Source of the DNA: Neurospora tetraspora
Lineage: Eukaryota; Ascomycota; Sordariomycetes; Sordariales; Sordariaceae
NCBI RefSeq assembly: GCF_033439725.1
Contig: NW_026944383.1
Coordinates: 3,844,001-3,908,000 of the forward strand
Direction of reading: 5' to 3'
DNA length: 64,000 bases
Shown here: positions 37,374 to 49,414 of the stretch, piece by piece
Layout of the letters: the number at the start of each line of letters is the position of its first letter
Numbering within the stretch: position 1 is the first letter of the stretch
Translations under genes and position numbers: made by a program
The notes under the pieces: model-generated
What the model saw: the letters and a program-made list of their open reading frames with translations, nothing else
Database searches by the model: none
What the model was told of the DNA's origin: nothing

Positions 37374-38662
37374 GATGTTTGGGGCGGACAGACGGCCGCC
37401 TGGCGTTTGAGGACCGGAGAGAAGTCAGGCGTGGAAGGAGATTGAACACCGCTCAAATAGAGGACTAGAAGTCAGCTGGGGAAGGGAAAGCGACGCAAGT
37501 GTGCCTCAGCTTGGTCTCGCGGCTAGTTGAAGTGTATCGAGCAAGGTTGAGAGAGGTGGGAGTTCATGCTGCGTGAGGGGCGGCGACAGATCAATGCTTG
37601 TTGTGGTGGGGGAAGCGGGACAGAAATTGTAACAAACAGTTGGGAAATAAATCAGAGGAAATCAGATGGAAGGTGAGAGAAGGATTGTTGAGAGGAATTC
37701 GACAGGACTCGGTTGCTATGGCAAGAGCAACCGAACCGTTGGGGGGTAGTACTATGGACATGACGGGAGCACCCGTCAGGGACACTCTCATTTATCGTCA
37801 CAAGGTTTGCCGTGATCCGTCCGGCGGAGCAAAAAGATCATTGAAAACAGATGACTGCTTCCGTTTCACGGTCAAGACACCTACCAACAGCGGAAGGAAA
37901 AGGGGTATCGCATTCGGGCAGAGGTATCTAAGCTTCCAGAATCAAACCCGCTCCTTCCGGTGTAGCATTGATGTAAACAGGAGGATGACTCCAAACATTG
38001 GAAAAAAGAAGACAACGGATGAAACTCAGGCAGGCAAATTGCAGTGCGTTTGCATAGGTACATACTGGGAAAAAAAAGACCTTAATTAGGTATCAAGAAA
38101 ACAAAAAAAAAGTGACGAAGTATGACGGGTTTTAAAACCTCCCTTTGATATGACACACAATCCTTAAACTTCAGTCCAGCCCATAAAGAAGTGCCAGTAT
38201 ATGCGCCATCCCATCGGTTCCAAAAGAGATCCTGCTGAGTTCCCAAGCTCCTTAAAACTCCATAACCCCAATGACTATGATCTTTGAAAAGGGTAATAAA
38301 AAGTAGAAGACATGTAGTGTTGACAACAGGGTTAGGGTACAGTATCCAGACAAGAATCTTTCAGTGACTGCTTTTCTCATCTGATATCTTCACAGCGTGT
38401 TGACATCGCGAGTGCTGCAGCGGAATGCCTGTCCCGCTCTCATGGACCAAGACCACCGGGGATCCTGTGTATGCCGTGACCATGAGGAGTAGGAGATGGT
38501 TGCTCACCAGGTGCCCATCTTGACAGCAAGCAACATGAAAGCTCCCAAGGCAGATTTCAGCCCTGGGGTCAAGGAACGTCAATCATCCATCCTCTTCCGA
38601 AAAGCTTAAGCTTTGTGTGTGAAAACAGGCAGAGGCCGACCGCCCTTTGAACTACCCTTTGG
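37374..38662. other. Intergenic region
   Basis: 1.3 kb holding the promoter of the minus-strand gene starting at 37373 and the 3' flank of the She3-like gene. ORFs around 37598-38089 have no coding support. Confidence 0.5.
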
Positions 38663-39934
38663 CTACTGAGCCCACTCAATTTTCTCCTTGACACTGAGTG
38701 CCCACTTCAGTTTATCCAACACCTCCTTGGTCTCCTGAAGTGTCTTTTCCTGTTCAAGCTCCCTTTGTCTTGCCTTGGATTTGATGTCCTTTAACGACTC
38801 TTCCTGCGCAATCTTATACCGTTCAAACTGCGCAGCTATGTCCTCCTTCTGTTTCCTCAGCTCGCGTATGTTTCCATCCTGTTGGTCACATAAATCGCGT
38901 AGAGTATTTATCCGGTCGTCATCCCGCCTCCTCTCCTCTAGGAGACTGGCGATCTCGGTCCGCATCTTGGCCACGGTTCGCTTGACTTCCTCCCCTTGTT
39001 CCTTCCAGTGGCTGCTGATAGCATTATATCGACCCTCCATAAGCGCTGCGAGGTTGGTTGCGTCGTCGACTTGTTTCTTGGCGTCGGCCTTTACACGTTC
39101 CATCTCATCCTTCCACGTCCGCTCACGCTCGCCTGCGTCCACGGCCCGCTTCCGCTCCAGGTCAACAGTCTCCTGCAGGCTCGCTACCTGTCGTTCCTTA
39201 CGCGCCAGAAGTGTCTTTGTTACGTTGGCCTCCAGTAGCCGGCTTTCATAATCTGTGACCATGCGCTCGAGTTTGTCTTCCAACAGTTTCGCTGCATTTT
39301 TCGACTCTTCGGCTCGTAACCTTTCGATTTGAAGGTCGCGCTTCAGCGTCTCGTTGTCGGACACCAGTTTGTTGATGACGCGCCCCGTCTTGCCTAACCC
39401 GGCTTTCCCGATTGTCGAGTCCCATCCCCCGGCCAGGTTGGCCTCGGTGGCGTTTATTGTTTCCTGCATGCTGGATCCTCCGTTGTCCGACTTGGGACTC
39501 TGTGGTGCTGCTGTTGCGTTCAGGCTGCTGTCTCGGTTTAGAAACTCGAAGCTTGATTTTGTGCCCAGCCTCCTTGGTACATCCAAACTAGATACCGACT
39601 TTTCCGATAGATTGTTGAATGATGGGCTGGGCCTCAGCCTTACAGTCGGTGCAGGAGTCTTGGTCTCCCCATTCTGTAGCTTCAATTGGTCTTGGGAGGC
39701 GGAACCCATGCTGACAGAGCTGTTCACTGAGCTAGAAAGGGTCGAGTTTCGCGAAGCTGTATTTGAGGTAGGAACCGTGCCGGTACTCGAGTCCTCTGAT
39801 ATCCTGTCGTCGAAGCTAGGGACGGCGCGTATAGTTGAGTTCATTCGCGAAAGAGCTCTCGTGGGTGATCGGGGTGACGCTGGTGCGGAAAGCAGTGATT
39901 TGCCGTTGTCTCCATTGACAGACGACCGGGACAT
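38663..39934 (-). CDS. She3-like coiled-coil protein
   Basis: 423 residues in one exon. The N-terminal 170 residues are Ser/Thr/Pro-rich and disordered (SAPASPRSPTRALSRMNSTI). From about residue 190 to the end there is a long charged coiled coil that starts GRVINKLVSDNETLKRDLQI and continues with ERLRAEESKNAAKLLEDKLE, a pattern I associate with the fungal SWI5-dependent HO expression protein 3 (She3) family, an adaptor linking cargo mRNA to a type V myosin in yeast. In filamentous fungi the role is less clear. The ORF extends upstream to a GTG at 40006, but the first ATG (MSRSSVNGDNG) is at 39934. Assignment rests on coiled-coil character and is moderate. Confidence 0.72.
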   Translation of the reverse strand: MSRSSVNGDNGKSLLSAPASPRSPTRALSRMNSTIRAVPSFDDRISEDSSTGTVPTSNTASRNSTLSSSVNSSVSMGSASQDQLKLQNGETKTPAPTVRLRPSPSFNNLSEKSVSSLDVPRRLGTKSSFEFLNRDSSLNATAAPQSPKSDNGGSSMQETINATEANLAGGWDSTIGKAGLGKTGRVINKLVSDNETLKRDLQIERLRAEESKNAAKLLEDKLERMVTDYESRLLEANVTKTLLARKERQVASLQETVDLERKRAVDAGERERTWKDEMERVKADAKKQVDDATNLAALMEGRYNAISSHWKEQGEEVKRTVAKMRTEIASLLEERRRDDDRINTLRDLCDQQDGNIRELRKQKEDIAAQFERYKIAQEESLKDIKSKARQRELEQEKTLQETKEVLDKLKWALSVKEKIEWAQ

Positions 39935-42404
39935 GACGACGTTGATTGTACCTTCGGGAGCGTGCGCGAGGGTCGGACAGGGCGAACCGGCGGCCCGGTC
40001 AATCACCGGTCGTGCGAACGGGAGTCTTTGTGTAGATTGGATCGACCGTTGGGGACGGAAATTGCGCGGCTTCTATCGTGACGGGGAGTTCGGCAGGAAA
40101 GTCTTGGTCAACGTCAATGTTAGCCCCAAAGTACTTCAAACCTGTTGAGTCGGTGTCGGCGAGAATATCAAGAGAAAACAATGCAATGGAGAACCTCACT
40201 GCAGACAGGTTCTGGGAGAAGGCAAGGCACCGTAACAGATACTTGGACATGCACTCCCGTCCACCGCGGGTGCGGCTAAGGTAACACTGTCTTATTCTTC
40301 CCGTCCATTGTTTGGTTAGGTACATGTATGGATGTGCTCATTCGGGCACGGATATCCCGTCCGGGTATTGGCTGGAAAGGAGGGACAGGGCATACATACA
40401 TACCAGCCTCGTCGTCGGTCTTGATGAACGGAGAAGGCGAGGTTGTTGTTGGAATGTGGGAGACACTTGACAGAACGACTGCACATTTCTTGTCCGGGAG
40501 TCAGGTACGGGCAGAGGTTAGCGGTTGACACTTGGACCCTTTGACAGCCTAGGCACGCCAGGTTCGCCAGGGCAGGCCAGGGGGATGCCCAGTCAGTGGC
40601 AGCCAGTGCCTGAGGTCGGTGGAATCGTTCGGTGGATCTACGCGGACCTGACGGCGCACTGGGCATGGGGAGGCGGGTCGACACTTTCCGGAGTTGTGGC
40701 CTGTGATGTCGGGTCGTCCCTGAAATGCAGGAGTGACACAACGGGGTGGTTGCTGCTAATGCGCTGCCTTCTGATGCAGGGCCGTTTGTCCGACTTGGGA
40801 CGGGGAGTTTTTGCTTTCACTGACAACCTCAAAATGTTTCAACACAATCTATGCCCCGGATTCCTAGACTGCCCCGTTTACTTGGGTTTGCATTTAATTG
40901 AACGTCGATAGCTTCAAGGCGTCGCGAATTAGACATCCAGCTATCCCAATTGTTAACTGGACATTGCAGGCTGTGCCTTCTCCAAGAGCAAGGGGATGAA
41001 CGTCAAACGAAGAAAATTGGTTCCACTGTAGCTTCCGAGTTTGCAGGGTGCCTGACCTGAAGTCACCAGCGCGATACAGTTGCCCCGGGGTTGCTGTAAT
41101 GCAGAGAGGGTGAAAATAAGATGAGTGAGCAGGACCCGGTGACCGGAATCACCAACAGACACCTAGCAGGGACAGTAGTAGGTAGGTAGTCTTAGTGTTT
41201 GAGGATCTATGATTTTCTCCCTCTTCGGTCCCTTGTTCTCTGGCTACAAGAAAACCGGTCAGGACCTCTCACGTTGGATGGTCCCTGGCCAGATGGACGT
41301 GAACCTCAGGTTGCGTGTTGCTGTTGTGTCGAAAAGACGATGAACAGACAGGTGGGTTTTGTGTTTGGAATAGCACCGCCTAGCCCACTGCTACGGCACC
41401 TGGGCGCAGGGGCAAAACATGGAAAGTGGAAGGCGGGGACATCCCGGTCCATCATCCCGTCTCCCGGGACTGGTATCAACACCTCCACTTCGGGTCCAAA
41501 CCAACAGGTTCATGAGATGTCATGATGATTGCAGCGGCTTGTTATGGGCAAGTGGCTTAAAGCTCTAATCACATAAGGTAGCAAAAGACGGAAGATCATG
41601 ATCGACTTCTCTGGTGATATGCGGAGGTTTTGAGGCCGGTTCTGGGACACCCAACAGTACAGCACTAAGGTAGGCACGCCGGCCGTACCTGCTTTAAGTC
41701 GGCCATTAGTGACGGGAACTGCCGCCATATCACACCTTCCTTATCTCGAAACTTCGGTATACATATGTCATTCTCGCCCTCTCAGGTCGGGCCCGATACA
41801 GGACTCACAGCACTCGGGACCGGGACCGAGAGACAGTCGGCCGGCGGCCTGTGACGTACCAAGATACTTTTGGTCTGATAAAGTGGTGTGGACCCATACT
41901 CAACAGCAGTCCGCGCTCTCCCTTTGCCGAATATCATAGTGGGTGGTTATTTGCCGGTTTGTTTACTTCACATATCTCACGGGTTAGGGTTACAGACGTA
42001 AACCCCTTTTCGCAACTACATCCGACATCTTATCACGCTTTGGTTTCAACAAGGAGCTGCGACCGGAGTAGCAGCGGCAATGCCTGACGACTCTTTCTAT
42101 TCTACATGGTATTTCTTTTCTCAAGGATGTAGCCTGTCGTTTGCAAAGATCTTCCCGCTCCATGTTATTTGATAACAGCAGAAAACCACCTCAATAACCA
42201 CGCTTGTGGTCTTTGCTACCAAATGCGTAAGCAGCAATATCATGCTCGCTCTGTCCCACAAAACTTTTTGTGACTATTTGGATATAACCCTAATACAAAA
42301 GCTGTTCCGGAAGTGATGAACCGCCCGTCTTGATAATCCCCGTGGGTGTTGAGGTGCCACCTCAACACCCACGGGTAACGCATTATGTGACAAAGGTATT
42401 AGGT
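39935..42404. other. Intergenic region upstream of the She3-like gene
   Basis: 2.5 kb between two minus-strand genes. No gene is supported; ORFs at 40316-40741 and 41199-41525 are compositionally biased and have no motif. The PTA1 3' flank, with the palindrome, lies at its right end. Confidence 0.5.
42339..42375. repeat. 37-bp near-perfect palindrome just past the PTA1 stop
   Basis: Two 18-nt arms, CCCGTGGGTGTTGAGGTG (42339-42356) and its exact complement (42358-42375), separated by a single C. It starts 30 nt beyond the PTA1 stop in transcript sense, so it lies in the 3' UTR or poly-A region. In RNA it would form a very stable hairpin with a tiny loop. Confidence 0.95.
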
Positions 42405-45176
42405 TCATGCAGTCATTGCCTGAGAGCCATTACCACCAGGGGCACCGTTGGCGGCAGCATGAGCCTCGGCGAATCCAGGCCGCCACCTGTGAAGGTACTT
42501 TTCTGCCAAAGGACGTGCATCCTCATCTGGTTCACCAAACATGTCAGTAAGCGGACCGTTTAAACATAGTCGGAAAAGGCAAAACTCACACTCGACCCAA
42601 ATCTCATACACAGTATCCAGAGCAAGCTCCCTCGCTGGCGGCTTCATCATCACCAAGTAAAGCAGACTGGTCATAGCAAGCTGCACCGTGGTCGGATCGC
42701 TGCAAAGACCTTTGAGGCGACCGAGAAGCTCTCTGCTGAGTTGCGGAATCTCCGAAAGGAACCGCGTGAGAACCTTGTCTTGAGCCGTGATATAACTGAG
42801 GAAGCCATCCATCAGACGCAACGCGCACCGCTCGTAATTCAGCGGTGCGCCGAGTCCCTCACGTTTCGTTAGTTGGTCATTGTACCACTCCTCGCAGCAC
42901 CATGCCACGGCAACCTCAATACGGCGCCGCCAGTCTTCGAGGACGTAGTTGAAAAGCATTTCGCGGATCAGGTTGCCCAGGCTCATCTGTGGGCGGCCAA
43001 GAGCGGTAGCGTCCGCCTCGGTTTTGATATCGTCCTCCAGGCCCATGGTGCTGCGGGTTGCAAGGCGCGTTATCAGTGTAAGCCATGAGTCGCGATCATG
43101 TGAGTTGGCGGCCAGTCGGTTGAGGCCGGCCTTGGGTTTGCGGACAAGGGGGTCCTCGAGACCTGAGAGAGGCCCAAATATGCGCATAGCAGTGATCTGG
43201 CTGACCTTGACAGCAGTATCGGGGTTGAGAACAGGCGGGGGCGGGAGTCTGAACGGGCCGAGAGCCAAGGCAGAATCAGGCTCAGCGTTCTGCTCAGGTG
43301 GTTCCTCCGGAGGCGCGTTATCGAGCTTGTTGAGTATTTGTTCGGTATCTTCGGCAGCGTAGAAGTCGGGTTCGTAGGCGTCGTCATCTTCCTCAACACC
43401 CAAGGCAACCGTCTCGGCATTAACCGTCTCGGCATTAACCGAAGCTTGTTGCGCTGTCGCCGTTGCTGGGACTGGTACCGGGACTGGTGCTACGGCAGGT
43501 GCCGCAGCATACAAAGCAATTAATCGGTCACGGACTCCCTGTGACAGTGTCAGCATCGTCACCCCTATCAAGAAACCGCTGGAGTCTTACATTAATGGCC
43601 AAATCAAGCTGCCCTTGGTCTAGTGACGCCAGCGTCCTGACATTGATTCTAGCAGTTAGCGGGGCAGGTACTAGAGTCACATCAAAGCCCTGCAAGCCTG
43701 TGTTGTTGGTGAGACTGAACACTTCAGCCAGAGTGTGTGGCCCTGGTGCAAGTGGTTGGATGCGGAGTGGAGGCTGGGGTGCGGCTGCCTCAGTCTTCTG
43801 CCTCTTCACATCACCATAACCTGCAGCAGCCTGCTCAGGAAGAGCCCGCTTGCGGTTCGCCTCATCAAAGATCTCCAAGCGGGACCGCTGAAGTCTATCG
43901 AAGTGTTGAGAAAGGCGCGGCGCCAACGGGTTATGAGAATCCCTTATCCTAGTTAGCAAGAGAAGCATGAGCGGTAACCGGATATTTCTTACCTCATGAG
44001 CAGATGCTTCAAAAGCATCTGGGTTGTCTTCGTCATTGACTTGACGAGAACTTTGTTCTTGGGTGTCATAGGGGAGTTGGCCAGTTTCAGAGGGTTGAAG
44101 TTGAGAACGGCATTTGTGATACGGCTGAAGGTGGCAGGACGAGTGCGGACGAGAATGGCCAAAGTGTTGAGAGTGGCATCTACAATCAGAGCATCACTGT
44201 ATACGGGAATGGCACGGGCGGTTAGCTAGTTATAGACGTGGAAAAGGCAGCCCTTACGCACCTGCTGTTATCCTGGAGACCACCAAGCATCCTGTCAAGG
44301 AGGCCAATGGCTTCAGCCTCGAGAAGCCGAGGGTCTAGGAGATTGTGATTAGGAGGAATCATGGTCAGGTTGACGTCCAGGCCAGAATGCTGACATCAGC
44401 TGTTAGTATATAACCCAAGAACGCGAGGGAGACTGTATTAACCTTCGGTTCCGTGCCGTTTGACGCCGTCTGAGCAAGGATAACTCGCTGAACAAACTTG
44501 ATACAGCATAGCTTGACCGGCGTGAGAGCGCCCTCCCATACTGACAATATCTTCGACTTTATCGCTGACATAGCCTCCCAGGCAGCGGGGTGGTAGGCAT
44601 TGCCAATACTGTGCGTCAAGATGATTAGTAACCAGGGGACATGAAGAGGTGTGTTGAACCGTCCTGGACAAAACCGTGATAGTGCCCGGAGGACATGTGT
44701 GTCTGATGGAGCGCAGGTGTAGAAGACAAGTGGGAACCATAACACGGGATATCATGGACATCAGACACACAATATACGAGACCACATAGCGCGGAAGGCG
44801 AGGCCATCGACCCTAGTAGGTGCATTACTTACATCCATCTCACGATAACTGGATACGCACTCGCCGCCGCCATGATACCAGCCTTGAGTACTAGGGGATC
44901 CTGATCAGGAGCTTCCACCAGTGACCGCAGCGCGTCTATTATCGCTAGAGTCAAGTCCCCCTTGTCTGGCGTCCTCAAAGCTGGACAAGCGAGCGCTTCT
45001 GCGATAAAGTCGGCGGCCCATCTGCGCAGCTCGACAGGAGCAGACGGGGCCGTGAGGGGCAGAATACCCTGGATGATCTGTTTGAAATAGCCAGGGTTTT
45101 CGAGGGCCATCTTGCGGGCAGCGCTGAGCTGCTGTATTTGCTCGCTCATCGTGGGCGTCTCTACAGGGGAAGCCAT
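42405..45176 (-). CDS. PTA1: Symplekin/Pta1, cleavage and polyadenylation scaffold
   Basis: Scaffold of the nuclear 3'-end processing complex (CPF in yeast). Seven exons (45176-44833, 44608-44443, 44389-44262, 44196-43993, 43948-43591, 43538-42590, 42526-42405) join in phase to 756 residues. The N-terminus has the HEAT-like helices of the Symplekin/Pta1 N-terminal domain (QIIQGILPLTAPSAPVELRR, then WEAMSAIKSKILSVWEGALT). The conserved C-terminal end is EDARPLAEKYLHRWRPGF, reached only by splicing the last intron (GTGAGT...CCAG) so that VE is followed by Tyr. A basic segment (KRALPEQ...GDVKRQK) follows the scaffold. The middle contains an exact 15-bp tandem duplication (NAETV twice) at about 43408-43437. 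The gene is intact. Confidence 0.9.
43408..43437. repeat. 15-bp tandem duplication inside PTA1
   Basis: GTCTCGGCATTAACC occurs twice in a row, encoding a repeated NAETV in a low-complexity linker. It is in frame, so it does not break the protein. Probably a recent slippage event. Confidence 0.9.
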
Positions 45177-46139
45177 GGTGATCAATGGGCAGATATATGC
45201 ACTGCGCTACCCGGGTGAAGTGAGGGGCGTGTGGTATATGGACGGAGATCGTTGCTGGTGTGATCGCAAGACGTAACAACCAAGTGGGTGCAAGTATGTG
45301 ATTGTGATGGATGTAGAGGTAGGTCAAAAGAGTCTACGAAGGCTGCTTGCTGGATGGGTGCGCAGGTGCAAAACGCAAACACAGCTTCTCTAGCTGCTCC
45401 CGTTGTCGTCGGCCCAAGACTTAATCCAGAGACAGTCCCCCAATTCTGTTGTATGTTGATTCCAGTGGCTTCTGGACAGTGTCACTCATCCTACGCGACG
45501 TGGAAGGCGCCTCGTATTGTCCCGTCCTTCTCTCGTGCTGAGTCGGCGTTCGTCGAGAGTTGCGATTGTTGCTGGTTTCCTAGCCGGTGTCGCTCAATAA
45601 ATAGAAGGAAGCAGTTGAGTTGGTAGCCAGTTCAAGAGCCGTCGTCAATCCTCTTGAACAGTAATCGGTGTCGCGAAATTCCAAGGCGAGCTCTTTCGTG
45701 TTGGTTCCAATTGTGTGGTAGTTGTGTGGTGCAGTGGCAGTTTATAGATTTGGCAACTGGAGCTTTCCCTAGAAACCTTCTTGACGCGCCGTCATTCCTC
45801 TTGTCTTGAAGAAGTGGCAGGGGCAAGGGTGTTGGCGCACGGATCATATTGGCTAGGTACGCAGGTACACCAAGCGCAGGTGGTGATCATGCCTGCCGCG
45901 GCTTTGATTGCCTGCCGCTTGTTAAAGAAACCCGAACCACAGCGGGCAGCTTCGCCTGTCTCGCGGCACAGCGCTGATGAGAGCTGATAAGCTTTCTAGT
46001 GCACCGTAGAAGCATACGGCAATATCCGACCCACCCATCTTTTTCCTGGATCCGTCTGCTGTCTCGAAGACGACATCATCCGGTGCTAGAGCTGCTCACC
46101 CATCGTTTTGCTTCCGAAATCGGTCAATTTAAAAGCAAC
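45177..46139. other. Divergent promoter region of PTA1 and COA3
   Basis: About 0.96 kb shared by two divergent starts. No gene or recognised site is called. Confidence 0.5.
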
Positions 46140-46151
46140 ATGTCTGGGTGA
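46140..46151 (+). promoter_or_regulatory. Three-codon upstream ORF before COA3
   Basis: ATG TCT GGG TGA (Met-Ser-Gly-stop) lies 64 nt before the COA3 start. A donor GTGAGT begins inside it at 46148, and an AG sits at 46202-46203 directly before the COA3 ATG. If that intron is spliced the upstream ORF becomes ATG TCT GGA TGA, and its TGA overlaps the main ATG as ATGA. Confidence 0.5.
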
Positions 46152-46203
46152 GTCGCAATTCTGCTGCGCCGAGTTTCCGCCCACAACAGCACTAATCGCA
46201 AAG

Positions 46204-46552
46204 ATGAACAGCCGTCCCAACTCCGGTTACTATGACCGCAACCACCGCCAGTCGGCGGCTCTGATTCGCGCGCGTCGCCCGTACCTCTTCAAGAACGTTG
46301 TTCTCGGTGCCAGCATTACCGCTTTTACCCTCGCCGTCTGTACGTCGCCTCAACCTTTATCCACACCTACATCAGACCCTTCTACATGCCGAAAGACAAC
46401 ACCCCACGATTTATTACCCACCACTGCCGTCCTGCCCGCCGAGTATATACACCCTTGAGCTGACGAACCGCCCCTCCTTTCTAGATGCCTACACCCTGAA
46501 CGTCGTCGGCCAGGACGAATTCGAGGACGTCAAGGTTCCCGAGAAGAAATAG
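46204..46552 (+). CDS. COA3: Cytochrome c oxidase assembly factor 3 (Coa3/Cox25)
   Basis: Small mitochondrial inner-membrane protein that helps early Cox1 assembly and translational feedback. Two exons (46204-46339 and 46485-46552; intron GTACGT...CTAG) join to 67 residues. The family layout is clear: YYDRNHRQSAALIRARRPYL, a single membrane span (VVLGASITAFTLAVYAYTL) and the C-terminal VGQDEFEDVKVP motif. The exon join sits inside the span (AVY-AYT). No cleavable presequence is seen, which is normal for Coa3. The start is the Met before NSRPNSGYY. A further intron in the 5' leader is possible. Confidence 0.92.
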
Positions 46553-47159
46553 ACAGATGTAATATGAGCTCTGTGGCGTCGGCCGCTACGGACAGGCACG
46601 GGCATCCAAGAGGGCGGCCCCGGCCGTGTACATTATGATGGCGTTCAGGGAACGGAACAGGGCGAAACACAGCTTTTTGGATGGAAAGAGGAGTCAGAGA
46701 CTCCCTCGCGCAGGAGTTCACACCCCAGCCGTGTTGTATTTGTGATTTGGGAGTATCCAAAAGGGTACCTTCTTCGTTAAAAGGCATATATATATCCCGA
46801 CCATATCTCGTATGTAAAGGGGGCAAGAGAGTGCATGGCCCCAAAAACCCAAACGCTCAGTATAACAACTCGCCCAGCTACCCTGCACTGGCATATACAC
46901 ATTGGTTGACTTGGATTAGCCAACGAACATCCCACCCGTACTCCGAACTTTGAACCTCCCAAACATGCCACTGTGAAATAAATCATCTATGAACCCCATG
47001 AACTCCTTCCCACCGTCGCTCAATGCTGCAACAAGCACAGAGCGGAGTAAAACACCCTTCATGCCTGACTAGTTAATCCGAATGCCCCTCAAGAAAATAA
47101 ACAAATCTGTCTGCTTGCAATGTTTTTGACCATGCTTCCCGGTGGTGCTCCTAAGCGTT
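46553..47159. other. Convergent intergenic region
   Basis: 607 bp between the 3' ends of COA3 and the DEP1-like gene. No gene is supported. Confidence 0.6.
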
Positions 47160-49414
47160 TCATGAAACCTGAGGAACGCCCTCCCGCTTCATTACCTGCT
47201 CTGGCCCAAGTTTGGCGCTCTTTACTGGCTCGTGAGCACTGGAGGCATGCCCCTTTTGTAGATGAACCGGATGCGCGTCCCCGTTGACTGCAACGAATCC
47301 ATTTGTGGTATACGGAGCCATAGGTTGTTGCGAGTGGTGTCGTGGTCCGGAGGGAGGCCCAGCAAAAGGCACATCATGATGTAATTGTTGTCGCTGCATC
47401 TGATGGGCTGGGTGATTTGGGTTCGCCCAAGGTGTTTGTTCGATAAACTGTTCACCGGCGGGGCCAAGGGGGGTTCGCCCAAATGGAAGCCCGGCGGAGG
47501 AATACTCTTGATGGAAAGCGGGAGGATAGTTCGGTATAGGCCGAGGGACAGGCTCGCGAGATCGCTACAGCCGCAGTTAGTATGTAAAGGCAGTATGCAT
47601 TAAGATACCTCCAACACTCACAGCTATAGCTTCGAGATCGTTTTCCACCTGATCCTCAGATGCGCCATGTATTGGTGGCGCAGCAGGGAATCCAACGTGT
47701 TTGGCAAAGCCCGACAAGATCGACACTTCCTTATTGTACGCAACAGCGTTGCGAATAATCTGTGTTTTGACGGTGGGGTAATGGATTCCGTAGTCGGGTA
47801 TTGCGTTGGCAAACCGTCTGCGCTCTTGTTGTATATCGTACCATTCCTGACCAAGCTCCTCGAGGACCTTCTCGCGCGACTCGCGCACAGCTTGGTGGTA
47901 TTGCGACAGTATCTGTGCTCGTTCTGCCACCGCGCGCCTTTGAAGCATCGCCATTCTGAATTGTAACTCGAGTGTGCTGGTCTTTATCCTCTCCTCTCGT
48001 CGGGCATTCAGACATTGTAGCATCGCCAGATACTCGGGATGGGTGGGGTTTTCGCAGGTTAGCATGGCTTCTTCCTGATTGAGCTGCTCTAGACGTTCCT
48101 GATATAGGCTGTGAAGTTGTTAGGTCTAATCCAGAGATGAAAATGATGCCTGGCAAACTCACCGCTCCCGGAAACTGCTGAATTGTTTTTCAATTGCTGT
48201 AAGCTCTTCCCAGGCGGACTTCTTCCGCTCCACTGCAGTGATCCATTAGTATGTGCAAGGTAAATTGGATGGAAGAACACGGTACACATACACTCTTCCT
48301 CGTTTCTGTGGGCTGCTTCAGCCTCCTCATCGACATCATCTATTTGGTCCTCTTCAGCTTGCGCTCCAGAGTCTTCGACGGCAACAACGTCTACATCAGC
48401 AGAAGCGTCGGCATTTGTCTCTTCAATCTCATCCCCGCCTGGTTCGTCAGGGGTCGGGCTCCTTCTTTTCTTCGTGACACCGCGTTTTCCCTTTTTGGTT
48501 CGACCGTCTGTCGCGTCTTCTTCGATCGCCTCCGTGAGCTCCGTTTCATCCTTCGTTGCGCTATCGGCGCCGGCCGTGGTGACTGGCTCATCATTGTTAT
48601 CTTCCTCGGCAGACTGGTTGCCGCTTTCGGGGTTCGTCGAAATGACCTCGATGTCAACGACAGGCACGTCATCGGCTGAGAGCTCTTCGGGAGAGGTATT
48701 TGATTCGGTCCGCTTCTTGAGCGGTTGGCTGAGATCTTGTTGCTCGGTGATTGAGGAGCGTTTCCGCTTTAGGGTATCATGTCGGGGTGATAGTGTGAGG
48801 ACTTTTTCGGTCGAGGCGGAAACTGCTTGTACTTTCTTCGCCAGCACGGGAGATCGCGCAGGTGGTAGTTCGGCAGCAGATTCGGGCTCTTCCTCACTCA
48901 GATCTTCCGAGGCCTCTTCGTCACCCTCTTCTGCTTCTTCTGATGGAGTGTTTCGCCCGCTGGCGGTGTTTTCCGGTTCGTAATCAGCTTTGATTTGCTG
49001 CTGAAGCTTGCTAGGGCTGCGCTCGAACGTCCGATCGTGGCGGTCGGTGAATTGTCGAGTGCCAGGCTCACCAGCGGTGTCCACGATGTCGCGTGATACT
49101 CGATCTTTTGGTGGTGTATCGTAAAGTCTCTCTGTCTCTGCCTCGGAGTCATTAATATCCACATCCGACAGCTTGCTCTCGTCGTCAGTCTCGGCGCCAA
49201 GGTCCGAGTCGGCGCCATCGCGATTGTCAGTTCGGACCGATGCCTCGCGATGTTGAGAGTGGTTACTGGTCATGTCCAAATCCATGTCGTCAGGATCTCC
49301 ATGCTTGTCTTCCACGTCACTAAGTGGGCTTGAAACATCGCTGGGGCTGTGTTGTAGCAGAGGCGGAGGGGGGCTCGAGAGAGCCAAGGACAGCGCGGTG
49401 TCACCAGTAGCCAT
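47160..49414 (-). CDS. Dep1/Sds3-like subunit of an Rpd3L-type histone deacetylase complex
   Basis: Four exons (49414-48292, 48232-48163, 48108-47622, 47564-47160) give 694 residues. The N-terminal half is acidic, Ser/Glu-rich and disordered (SEEAEEGDEEASEDLSEEEP). Exons 2-3 carry the Sds3-like domain: ERKKSAWEELTAIEKQFSSF, then RLYQERLEQLNQEEAMLT, then HPEYLAMLQCLNARREERIK, which in yeast Dep1/Sds3 ties the deacetylase complex together. A Pro/Gln-rich tail follows. Introns: GTATGT...GCAG, GTGAGT...ACAG, GTGAGT...GTAG, all in phase. It is divergent with NOP12. Which paralogue (Dep1 or Sds3) it matches cannot be decided by eye. Confidence 0.82.
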
